A program made the translations under genes and the position numbers. From JBGSYJ01 sp041750915 (GTDB lineage Bacteria > Acidobacteriota > Thermoanaerobaculia > Gp7-AA8): 20,989 nucleotides of DNA. The stretch covers positions 1 to 20,989 of the forward strand of contig JBGSYJ010000213.1 in the NCBI GenBank assembly GCA_041750915.1. Direction: 5' to 3'. The stretch's first letter is position 1; each line of letters starts with the position of its first letter. Shown piece after piece: positions 15,191 through 20,989 of the stretch. The notes beneath the pieces are model-generated. The model was not told where the DNA came from. It saw only the letters and a program-made list of their open reading frames with translations, and searched no databases.

Positions 15191-15948
15191 GTGGTGGGCA
15201 ACGGGGGATGAAGCCAAAATCTACACCGCGCATCTATTACCAGATACTTCTGATCGTCGTGATCGTCGTGAACTTCACGCGGATCTTCGTGATGCAGGCC
15301 TTCAAGATTCCATCCGGTTCGATGGTCGACAATTTGCTCATCGGCGACCACATCATCGTCAACAAGTTTGTCTACAGTCCCGGAGCCAGTATCCTCTTTC
15401 GCAGCCTTTTCCCCTTCGCGAGCGTGCAGCGGGGCGACGTCGTGATCTTTCGTTCTCCCCCTGATCTCAGCCAGGACTTCATCAAGCGAGTCGTGGCCCT
15501 GCCCGGCGAGACGCTGCTGATACGAGACAAGGTGGTTCACATCGACGGACGCCCGATCGATGAGCCGTGGAAGCTTCATGTCGATCCGAACGTTTACGAG
15601 TTCCAGCCAGACCTTCCGGAGCCCAACCGGTCACGCGATCAGTTCGGTCCAATCGTGATTCCCGAGGGTTCTTACTTCGTGCTGGGCGACAATCGGGACA
15701 GTTCGCACGACTCGCGATACTGGGGAGTCGTCCCGAGAGGGCTCATCAAAGGGCGCGCGCTTCTGGTCTACTGGTCCTTCGAAAGCACGCCGCTCCCTTC
15801 GGGAAGTCCGCCGATCGCCAGACTCCGGGAGTTGTTCGCTGTGATTTTCACGTTCTTCGAAAACACCCGGTGGGACAGAACGTTTCACGTCATCGACAGC
15901 AGCTACCACTATGATCCGGGACTGGAAGGAAAGTCCCATTCACCATGA
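15187..15948 (+). CDS. lepB: Signal peptidase I, first tandem copy
   Basis: This is a 253-residue type I signal peptidase. One N-terminal membrane helix (about 17-36) anchors it, with the catalytic domain outside. The nucleophile Ser45 lies in IPSGSM, the general base Lys100 in FIKRVVALPGE, and the conserved GDNRDSSHDSRYWG follows. The enzyme removes signal peptides from exported proteins. I chose the ATG at 15187 because it overlaps the upstream stop by 4 nt. ATG 15208, which drops seven residues, is also possible. An open frame continues upstream to 14839 but it overlaps the lipoprotein gene, so the longer form is unlikely. The stop overlaps the next lepB by 4 nt. Confidence 0.93.
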   Translation: MSGGQRGMKPKSTPRIYYQILLIVVIVVNFTRIFVMQAFKIPSGSMVDNLLIGDHIIVNKFVYSPGASILFRSLFPFASVQRGDVVIFRSPPDLSQDFIKRVVALPGETLLIRDKVVHIDGRPIDEPWKLHVDPNVYEFQPDLPEPNRSRDQFGPIVIPEGSYFVLGDNRDSSHDSRYWGVVPRGLIKGRALLVYWSFESTPLPSGSPPIARLRELFAVIFTFFENTRWDRTFHVIDSSYHYDPGLEGKSHSP

Positions 15949-16703
15949 CCGAGCCGGAAGCGCACAGACAATCCACGTTCCGCGAATACTACGAATCGCT
16001 GATCATCGTTGCGATCTTCGTGACGTTTGCGCGGATCTTCGTCTTTCAGACGTTCAAGATTCCGACGCCGTCGATGGAAGATAACCTTCTCGTCGGCGAC
16101 CACATCATCGTCAACAAGTTTCTCTACGGCGCGAGCGACAGCGCGCTGTTCCGCAAGCTGTTTCCGTTCCGGGAGATCTCGCGTGGGGATACGATCGTCT
16201 TCCGGTTTCCACGCGAGCTCGGGAGCGACTACGTCAAACGGGTGGTCGGCCTTCCCGGCGAGACCGTTCTCATCCGCAATAAACGAGTATTTATCAACGA
16301 TCAGGAACTGGACGAGCCGTATACGGTTTTCGCCGATCCGCAGGTATTTCCGGGTTCGGCGAGCCTTCCCGACCAGTTCCGGCTTCGCGATCAGTTCGGT
16401 CCCTATCTCGTCCCTCCCAACGCTTATTTTGCGATGGGGGACAACCGTGACCTCTCTTATGATTCCCGTTACTGGGGTTCCGTCGACCGGGAGCTGATCA
16501 AGGGCAAACCCTTCCTTGTATACTGGTCGTTCAGAGGCCAGCCTCTGCTCCCCGGAAGTCCCCCGGGCGAGAAGCTCAAGGAGCTTCTCGGCGTCGCGGT
16601 GAACTTCTTCCGGGACACGCGATGGGATCGGACTTTCTTCATCATCGACAGCAAATTTCACTACCATGCCGAACCTCGGGATGGTTCACGAGATCATGAG
16701 TAA
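15945..16703 (+). CDS. lepB: Signal peptidase I, second tandem copy
   Basis: This is a 252-residue signal peptidase I homologous to its upstream neighbour over nearly the full length. The catalytic pair is intact: Ser43 in IPTPSM and Lys98 in DYVKRVVGLPGE. The box GDNRDLSYDSRYWG is present, with one N-terminal membrane helix. The two copies share a 27-bp stretch of identical DNA encoding GDHIIVNKF, but differ through most of the rest, so this is an old duplication. Differences around the nucleophile (PSGSM against PTPSM) and in the mid-domain insert suggest different substrate choice, which is inference. The start overlaps the first copy by ATGA. The 3' end overlaps pcnB. Confidence 0.94.
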   Translation: MTEPEAHRQSTFREYYESLIIVAIFVTFARIFVFQTFKIPTPSMEDNLLVGDHIIVNKFLYGASDSALFRKLFPFREISRGDTIVFRFPRELGSDYVKRVVGLPGETVLIRNKRVFINDQELDEPYTVFADPQVFPGSASLPDQFRLRDQFGPYLVPPNAYFAMGDNRDLSYDSRYWGSVDRELIKGKPFLVYWSFRGQPLLPGSPPGEKLKELLGVAVNFFRDTRWDRTFFIIDSKFHYHAEPRDGSRDHE

Positions 16704-18003
16704 CGAGGCGGACACTTCTGCAGCAAAGCTGGCTGATGCCGAAAGCCAGCCCGTCTACGTCGACGCCCACGTGGTGGATCGCGCAGATCACGCTATTTCC
16801 CGACGGAGCATTCCCGAAAATGTCCTGAAGGTGCTCTACCGCCTTCATCGCAGCGGCTATCGCGCGTACCTCTGCGGCGGCAGCGTGCGCGATCTTCTGA
16901 TGGGCCGCCTGCCGAAGGACTTTGATCTCGCGACCGACGCTCATCCCGCCGACGTCCGGCGCCTGTTTCGGAACAGCCGGATCATCGGACGCCGGTTCCG
17001 GCTCGTCCATGTGATTTTTCAGGACATGGTCGTCGAGGTCTCTACGTTCCGGAAGGAGCCGGAGGCCAGGGCGGATTCCGAAGATCTGCTCGTGACGGAC
17101 GACAACACGTTCGGCTCTCCGCTGGAGGACGCGCGACGGCGGGATTTCACCATCAACGGCATGTTCTACAACATTGCCGACTTCTCGGTGATCGACTATG
17201 TCGGAGGGCTTGCGGACCTCGACAGCGGCTTGATCCGGGTCATCGGCAACCCTGATCTCCGGTTCCGCGAAGACCCGGTCCGGATGATGCGCGCGATCGA
17301 GTTTGCCTCGCGACTGGCGTTCACAATTGAGCCGGAGACGTACGCTGCAATCCTCAGGCACCGGGGCGAAATACTGAAGGCTTCGCCACCGCGGGTCTCG
17401 GAAGAAATCCTCGAGCTGCTCAGAAGGGGCTGGTCCCGCGACGCGGTCAGAATGCTCCTGGATTCAGAGTTGATCGAACCGATCATTCCGGAGCTATACA
17501 AACCGCTGAAGAAGGGCAAGGTCGAATACTTCTGGAAGATGCTGGAAGTGCTCGACCGTACCGTGAAGTCGGGACGACGCGTGTCGGACGCCGTGCTGCT
17601 CTCGGTGGTGCTTCTGCCCTTCGTGATCGGCGAGATCGAAGCCGAAGAGAAGCGGCGGAATGGACGGCTGCGTCTCGGCGAGGTGGTTCTCTTCATCCGG
17701 GAACTTCTCCAGCCGGTGTGCCAGCGGATGGCGCTTCCGTCCGGAATCCGGCACCAGGTTGAGCAGGCACTCGAAAGTCTATGGCGTCTGCTCGAGCCTC
17801 CGGCCGATCGGCGAAGCATGTGGCGTTTCGTCGTGCGCGAGCACTTCACCGACGCTCTCGCGTTGCTCGAGCTGTATGCCCTCTCCTCCGGAAGGTACGT
17901 CGAGACCTATCAGCAGTGGAAGAGCTTCGCTCAGCGCGTGAAGGCTTCGGACGAGGTCGAAGCGAAAGTCGCTCCCGTGAAACGACGCCGCAGACGTCGG
18001 TGA
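16666..18003 (+). CDS. pcnB: Poly(A) polymerase I / PAP-family nucleotidyltransferase
   Basis: This is a 445-residue class II nucleotidyltransferase. The active-site signature LCGGSVRDLLMG is at 69-80 and the metal-binding DFD at 85-87. RRDFTINGMFYN at 158-169 and the downstream FREDPVRMMRAIEFASRL are typical. LFRNSRIIGRRFRLVHV at 100-116 favours bacterial poly(A) polymerase over CCA-adding enzyme. Its role would be 3' polyadenylation of RNA ahead of decay. The protein ends in a basic tail of about seven Arg/Lys residues. The first 48 residues are not conserved in type. Starts at 16681 and 16696 are also possible and would shorten the overlap with lepB from 38 to 23 or 8 nt. No start has a strong ribosome site. 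Confidence 0.9.
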   Translation: MPNLGMVHEIMSNEADTSAAKLADAESQPVYVDAHVVDRADHAISRRSIPENVLKVLYRLHRSGYRAYLCGGSVRDLLMGRLPKDFDLATDAHPADVRRLFRNSRIIGRRFRLVHVIFQDMVVEVSTFRKEPEARADSEDLLVTDDNTFGSPLEDARRRDFTINGMFYNIADFSVIDYVGGLADLDSGLIRVIGNPDLRFREDPVRMMRAIEFASRLAFTIEPETYAAILRHRGEILKASPPRVSEEILELLRRGWSRDAVRMLLDSELIEPIIPELYKPLKKGKVEYFWKMLEVLDRTVKSGRRVSDAVLLSVVLLPFVIGEIEAEEKRRNGRLRLGEVVLFIRELLQPVCQRMALPSGIRHQVEQALESLWRLLEPPADRRSMWRFVVREHFTDALALLELYALSSGRYVETYQQWKSFAQRVKASDEVEAKVAPVKRRRRRR

Positions 18004-18030
18004 GGTCCGGAACCGCTGTTGACACCGGAT

Positions 18031-18124
18031 AGCGTGTCATCCTGAGCGCAGCGAAGGATCCCCTGAAGACTTGCCGCGACGCCTCGAGGAAGGGGATCCT
18101 TCGCTTCGCTCAGGATGACACGCT
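18031..18124. repeat. CATCCTGAGC-type palindromic repeat
   Basis: Arms 18031-18064 and 18091-18124 are 34-bp inverted repeats with one mismatch, separated by 26 bp. Each arm contains GTCATCCTGAGCG and GAAGGATCCCC. I recall similar sequences as frequent intergenic repeats in Acidobacteriota and Chloroflexota, though no search was run. The core GTCATCC...GAGC is related in outline to copies A and B of the other element. It lies between pcnB and the cysteine desulfurase gene and could form a strong hairpin in the pcnB transcript. Confidence 0.85.
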
Positions 18125-18159
18125 GGTTCATCACCCCCTTCATCGGAGTCCCGCGCCGT

Positions 18160-18165
18160 TACAAT
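18160..18165 (+). promoter_or_regulatory. Possible -10 element for the cysteine desulfurase operon
   Basis: TACAAT overlaps the ATG at 18164. If it is a -10 box, transcription would begin near 18171 and translation from the ATG at 18179, giving a nearly leaderless message. No good -35 is placed 17 bp upstream, so the call is weak. Confidence 0.25.
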
Positions 18166-19327
18166 GGCAGCCGACCTTATGCGGCCCGCACCGATCTACC
18201 TCGACCATCATTCCACGACGCCGTGCGACCCGCGCGTTGTCGAGCGGATGCTCCCATTCTTCACGGAGACGTTCGGCAATCCCGCCGCGATCACCCACGT
18301 GCATGGACGAAAGGCCGCGACTGCCCTTGAGGAAGCGCGGGCCGTCGTCGCTGACTTTCTGCGGGCGCGGCCCAACGAGATCTACTTCACGGCCAGCGCG
18401 ACCGAATCGAACAACCTGGCCATACTCGGGATACTGCGCAGTCCCGCCGATCACATGATAACGACAGAGATCGAGCACAAGTCGGTCCTCGCTCCAGCGG
18501 CGAGACTCGAGGCGGAAGGTTACGAAGTGACGAGGCTGAGTCCTGATGCGGAGGGCTTCGTCTCACCCGCGCAGTTGTCCCGAGCGATTCGCGATGAGAC
18601 GAAACTCGTGTCGATCATTGCTGCAAACGGAGAGATCGGAACTCTTCAACCGATCGCCGAGCTTGCCGCGGTCTGCCGGGAGAGGAGCGTTCTCTTTCAC
18701 ACCGATGCCACTCAGGCTGTGGGGAAAGTTCCCGTCGATCTGTCGGAGGTCGAATGCGATCTGCTTTCACTGTCCGCGCATAAGTTTTACGGGCCCAAGG
18801 GAATCGGCGCGCTCTTCGTCAGGAGAGGGGTACGGCTTGTCTCCCCATTCGTGGGCGGTGGGCAGGAGAAGAACGTCCGGCCCGGGACGGTGAACGTGCC
18901 TGGAGCGGTCGGCCTCGCTGCCGCGCTGGAGCTGCGGGCCCGTGAGATGGACGCTGAGGGTGCTCGTCTGACGAGCTTGCGGGATCGTCTCTGGACTGGG
19001 GTCATGAGCTCGATCCCGCAGGCTTCTGTCCACGGCCCGCGGGAGTTAAGATTGCCCGGGAACCTGAATATCGGGTTCGAACAGGTGGAGGCTGAGCCGT
19101 TGATGCATGCATTGCGACGATTCTCGCTGTCTTCGGGCTCGGCCTGCAGTTCGGGCGATCGCGAACCTTCACACGTGCTGCGGGCAATCGGAGTGAGCGA
19201 GGTGGCGGCCTTGGAATCGGTTCGCATCGGGCTCGGGAAGTCGACCAGCGAGGATGACGTGGAAATGCTTCTGGAAGACCTTGCGGTTTCGGTTGCGCAG
19301 CTGCGGGAGCTCGCGGCAGTCCGATGA
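18164..19327 (+). CDS. iscS: Cysteine desulfurase (NifS/IscS family)
   Basis: This is a 387-residue PLP enzyme that takes sulfur from cysteine for Fe-S clusters and thiolated tRNA. The N-terminal IYLDHHSTTP is typical. His105 in TEIEHKSV stacks on PLP, Lys207 in LSAHKFYGPKG binds it, and the persulfide Cys328 lies in SSGSACSSGDREPSHVL. The family-standard RPGTVNVPGAVGLA is at 239-252. The short SSGSACSSG loop suits the class I (IscS/NifS) type. The start may be ATG 18164 or ATG 18179. The second gives the usual short N-terminus. No scaffold (iscU), ferredoxin or tRNA thiolase gene is adjacent. The 3' end overlaps the receiver-PilZ gene by 4 nt. Confidence 0.94.
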   Translation: MAADLMRPAPIYLDHHSTTPCDPRVVERMLPFFTETFGNPAAITHVHGRKAATALEEARAVVADFLRARPNEIYFTASATESNNLAILGILRSPADHMITTEIEHKSVLAPAARLEAEGYEVTRLSPDAEGFVSPAQLSRAIRDETKLVSIIAANGEIGTLQPIAELAAVCRERSVLFHTDATQAVGKVPVDLSEVECDLLSLSAHKFYGPKGIGALFVRRGVRLVSPFVGGGQEKNVRPGTVNVPGAVGLAAALELRAREMDAEGARLTSLRDRLWTGVMSSIPQASVHGPRELRLPGNLNIGFEQVEAEPLMHALRRFSLSSGSACSSGDREPSHVLRAIGVSEVAALESVRIGLGKSTSEDDVEMLLEDLAVSVAQLRELAAVR

Positions 19328-20016
19328 CGGGATCCGGCATGAGCGTGGTGATTGTGGATCGGGAGCCTGCGGCGGTGATCCTCGAGGGCAATCTCCGCGA
19401 GCCGGCAGTGGTGCGAGCAGAGACCGGCATGGCAGCGCTCGCAAGCATCCGCACAGAACGCCCGCAGCTCGTGGTGTTCAGTTTCGAGCTGGGAGACATG
19501 ACGGGAGCCGAGCTCTGCCGCCGCGTGCGCGCGGACGCTGAGATGCGATCGACGTCATTGCTCTTCATGACGCGGCCCGGAAGAGGTGAAGAGATCGACC
19601 TCTGCATGGCCGCCGGCTGCAACGACGTCATCTTCCGCCCGCTCGACCCGGGAGAGCTGCAGGCGAAGGTACGGATGTTCAGCACGATCCCCGTCCGTAA
19701 AGAGCTCAGAACCCTTGCGAAAGTCGAGATCCGCACGCCGAACCAGAGCATCTTCCTGTTCGGTCAGAGTGTGAACGTCTCCTCCAAAGGAATGCTGCTC
19801 GAGGTCGAAAGGCTGCTCCCGCCCGACGCCGTCGTTGCCGTGACTTTCTTTCTTCCCGAGGATCCGGAGCCGTTGAATCTCGAAGCTCAGGTCTTCAGGG
19901 CGGAATTCGGAGAGGCCACTCCGCGCTATGGACTGCAGTTCCTGAAAATCAGCGACGCTGAGCGGGAGCGGATTGATCAATACGTGCGAAAACTCCAATC
20001 CCGAGAGGCCTCTTGA
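19324..20016 (+). CDS. Degenerate receiver domain plus PilZ domain protein
   Basis: This is a 230-residue cytosolic protein. Residues about 6-120 have the receiver fold pattern: VVIVD at 8-12, LVVFSFELGDMTG at 49-61 and VIFRPLDPGEL at 102-112. The phospho-acceptor Asp is replaced by Ser53 and the conserved Lys by Arg105. The Thr83 position is kept. It is therefore unlikely to be phosphorylated in the normal way. Residues about 124-225 form a PilZ domain with both c-di-GMP motifs intact: R125xxxR129 and NVSSKG at 151-156. The likely role is c-di-GMP sensing with an unresponsive receiver as a protein-binding module. The start overlaps the desulfurase stop (ATGA), and ATG 19339 is an alternative. 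The stop overlaps the TPR gene. Confidence 0.85.
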   Translation: MTGSGMSVVIVDREPAAVILEGNLREPAVVRAETGMAALASIRTERPQLVVFSFELGDMTGAELCRRVRADAEMRSTSLLFMTRPGRGEEIDLCMAAGCNDVIFRPLDPGELQAKVRMFSTIPVRKELRTLAKVEIRTPNQSIFLFGQSVNVSSKGMLLEVERLLPPDAVVAVTFFLPEDPEPLNLEAQVFRAEFGEATPRYGLQFLKISDAERERIDQYVRKLQSREAS

Positions 20017-20531
20017 CCGCATCCCCCGATGACGTCCTTGCCTCCGTAATCCAGGCTGGAATCGCAGCGACGAAAGAGCGAAGGTACACGCAGGCTCTCG
20101 CGCTGTTCGTCAAGGCGTACGGGGCTACTGAAGGATCCACTCCGGATCAGAAGAGCAAATACGTCGAGGGGTTCTCGTATTACGGGCTCTGTCTCGCGAG
20201 GGAGCAGAAGAAGTTCCGTCCCGCGATCGATTTCTGTCAGAAGGCGATCGAGATTCAGTTTTATAACGCCGAGCACTACGCGAACCTCACGCGGGTCTAC
20301 CTTGCGGCCGGCACAAGGAAGCGGGCGATTGAGACTCTCCATGCAGGCCTTCGTGCACTGCCGAACGATCAAATGCTCCAGAGCCTGCAAAAAGAGCTCG
20401 GCACGCGTTCCAGGCCCGTCATTCCTTTTCTGTCCAGGGACAACCCCCTCAATATCGCCCTCGGCAAGGCGATGAGAGCCCGGAACAAGAACAAACCGGA
20501 CGGGGACACACGCCCGCCCAGCCGGTCCTGA
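20013..20531 (+). CDS. Small TPR-like protein
   Basis: This is a 172-residue soluble protein. Residues about 10-130 show helix pairs with TPR-type spacing, for example KERRYTQALALFVKAYG, RPAIDFCQKAIEIQFYNAEHYANLTRVYLAAG and KRAIETLHAGLRALPND. TPR proteins are scaffolds for protein contacts. The C-terminal 40 residues are basic and polar with no predicted fold. The start is TTG, overlapping the previous stop (TTGA) and preceded by GAGAGG. No in-frame ATG serves better. The stop codon lies inside the 29-bp inverted repeat at 20528. It is third in the coupled desulfurase/receiver-PilZ/TPR series, so it may be a partner of the PilZ protein. Confidence 0.75.
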   Translation: MTASPDDVLASVIQAGIAATKERRYTQALALFVKAYGATEGSTPDQKSKYVEGFSYYGLCLAREQKKFRPAIDFCQKAIEIQFYNAEHYANLTRVYLAAGTRKRAIETLHAGLRALPNDQMLQSLQKELGTRSRPVIPFLSRDNPLNIALGKAMRARNKNKPDGDTRPPSRS

Positions 20532-20892
20532 CCCCCAACCCGCCCAGTTCTGGGTTCTGCACGCCCTCTCGCCCGCACGGTTCTGGGTTGTGAGTTCACA
20601 CCCGCCCGACCCCCGCACACCCGGTTGTGAGTTGTGCCCACCCGCCCGCCCGCACGGTTGTGAGTTGTGAGTTCACACCCGCTCGACCGGGCGGGCGATG
20701 TGGCAGGGCCCTCCGAGGCCCTGCCTTCTGGGTAGTAACGATGTACGACAGCTGGAGCGTGCACCATCAAGGTCGACGCTCCAGCCGACTTACATTGTCA
20801 CTATTCGGAAGAGGCAGGGCCTCGGAGGGCCCTGCCACATGGCTCGGGAGGGCGGGAACTCACAACCCAGAACTGGGCGGGTTGGGGGTCAG
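20528..20892. repeat. Nested inverted repeat region between convergent genes
   Basis: Arms 20528-20556 and 20864-20892 are perfect 29-bp inverted repeats beginning CTGACCCCCAACCCGCCCAG. Both arms contain a stop codon (TGA): the left one ends the TPR gene and the right one ends the minus-strand partial gene. Inside, 20557-20697 holds degenerate direct repeats with cores like GGTTSTGGGTT and GTTGTGAGTTCACACCC, spaced irregularly at about 30-50 bp. Then comes the MITE/REP-like copy 2. This covers the gap without genes at 20532-20888, in which I see no credible coding region. Confidence 0.85.
20698..20840. repeat. MITE/REP-like palindromic element, copy 2
   Basis: Arms 20698-20726 and 20812-20840 are perfect 29-bp inverted repeats. 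Each arm is a hairpin: GGCAGGGCC, a 6-nt loop (CTCCGA), GGCCCTGCC. Compared with copy 1 at 12558-12701 the stem is identical and the loop differs, but the loop is complementary between the two arms within each copy. The interior shares ACGATGTACGACA, TGGAGCG and CACnATTCG with copy 1. Its total length of 143 bp is nearly that of copy 1. Confidence 0.85.
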
Positions 20893-20909
20893 AACCGGGC
20901 GGGCGGGGG
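20875..20909 (+). other. G-quadruplex-prone tract
   Basis: Six G-tracts of three or more bases lie in 35 bp: GGG, GGG, GGGGG, then after TCAGAACC, GGG, GGG, GGGGG, with single C or TT loops. This can form one or more quadruplexes on the plus strand. It overlaps the end of the minus-strand partial gene and the right arm of the 29-bp inverted repeat. Confidence 0.6.
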
Positions 20910-20989
20910 CCGGTACCAACGCGCCAGGCGCTGCGGATCGACTCCGAGCCGGTAGCCGATGATGATTGTCCAGTTGACCACCGCCGTTC
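20889..20989 (-). CDS. Partial 3' end of a minus-strand gene, unidentified
   Basis: Reading the minus strand from the window edge gives 32 residues with no stop: TAVVNWTIIIGYRLGVDPQR and on to PPPARF, ending at TGA (20889-20891). The alternating hydrophobic start and the C-terminal Phe are compatible with the end of an outer-membrane protein, but the fragment is too short to identify. Its stop codon lies within the 29-bp inverted repeat. The other two minus-strand frames also lack early stops, so the frame choice rests on composition. Confidence 0.35.
   Translation of the reverse strand, partial: TAVVNWTIIIGYRLGVDPQRLARWYRPPPARF

Noticed and set aside
15187..16703. A single lepB gene split by a frameshift
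   Set aside because: Each copy has its own start, membrane helix, catalytic Ser and Lys and full-length domain, so these are two complete genes.
20532..20697. CRISPR-like array
   Set aside because: The repeats are degenerate, differ in length, have no regular unique spacers and no cas genes are present.
20369..20962. Open frames on both strands through the end repeats, with recurring Arg/Gly-rich peptides
   Set aside because: They follow the TG-rich and palindromic repeats, and the composition is repeat-derived.

Overview
The window looks like a chromosomal segment of a GC-rich, double-membraned bacterium. I see lipoprotein signals, a TonB protein, a predicted outer-membrane barrel protein and two tandem signal peptidases. 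The tandem LepB pair, the TonB protein with a long Gly-Gly repeat linker, the PD40-propeller peptidase and dispersed palindromes of the CATCCTGAGC type are a combination I associate with Acidobacteriota. No rRNA or marker phylogeny is available here, so that placement is inference only. I see no phage, transposase, CRISPR array, tRNA or rRNA.

Left part (1-5094), mostly minus strand. A translationally coupled pair encodes a BtaA-like DUF3419 protein and a CTP-dependent phytol/dolichol kinase-like membrane protein. An intergenic palindromic element with a G-quadruplex motif follows, then a class I-type HMG-CoA reductase, then a small two-membrane-segment protein with a Flp/class III pilin-like N-terminus. 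The first three genes suggest lipid or isoprenoid metabolism.

Middle part (5095-12766). A 956-residue exported zinc peptidase/PD40 propeller/barrel protein converges on a minus-strand run of three exported proteins: a retropepsin-like lipoprotein, an e(P4)-family acid phosphatase lipoprotein and an isoaspartyl peptidase. A 7-bp tandem repeat forming an inverted pair separates the two sides. Divergent from that run is 1-pyrroline-5-carboxylate dehydrogenase, followed by a MITE/REP-like palindromic element and a strong bidirectional terminator.

Right part (12767-20989). An orphan TonB gene faces away from a coupled plus-strand series: propeller lipoprotein, lepB, lepB, pcnB. After a palindromic repeat comes a second coupled series: cysteine desulfurase, a degenerate receiver-PilZ protein and a TPR protein. 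The window ends in a nested repeat region holding a second copy of the MITE/REP-like element, and in the 3' end of a minus-strand gene.

The most unusual points are: the MITE/REP-like family whose hairpin loops differ between copies but match between the two arms of each copy; the 29-bp inverted repeat that supplies stop codons to both flanking genes; the receiver-PilZ protein with Ser at the phospho-Asp position; the retropepsin-like lipoprotein with a dead first lobe; and the lipid gene cluster.
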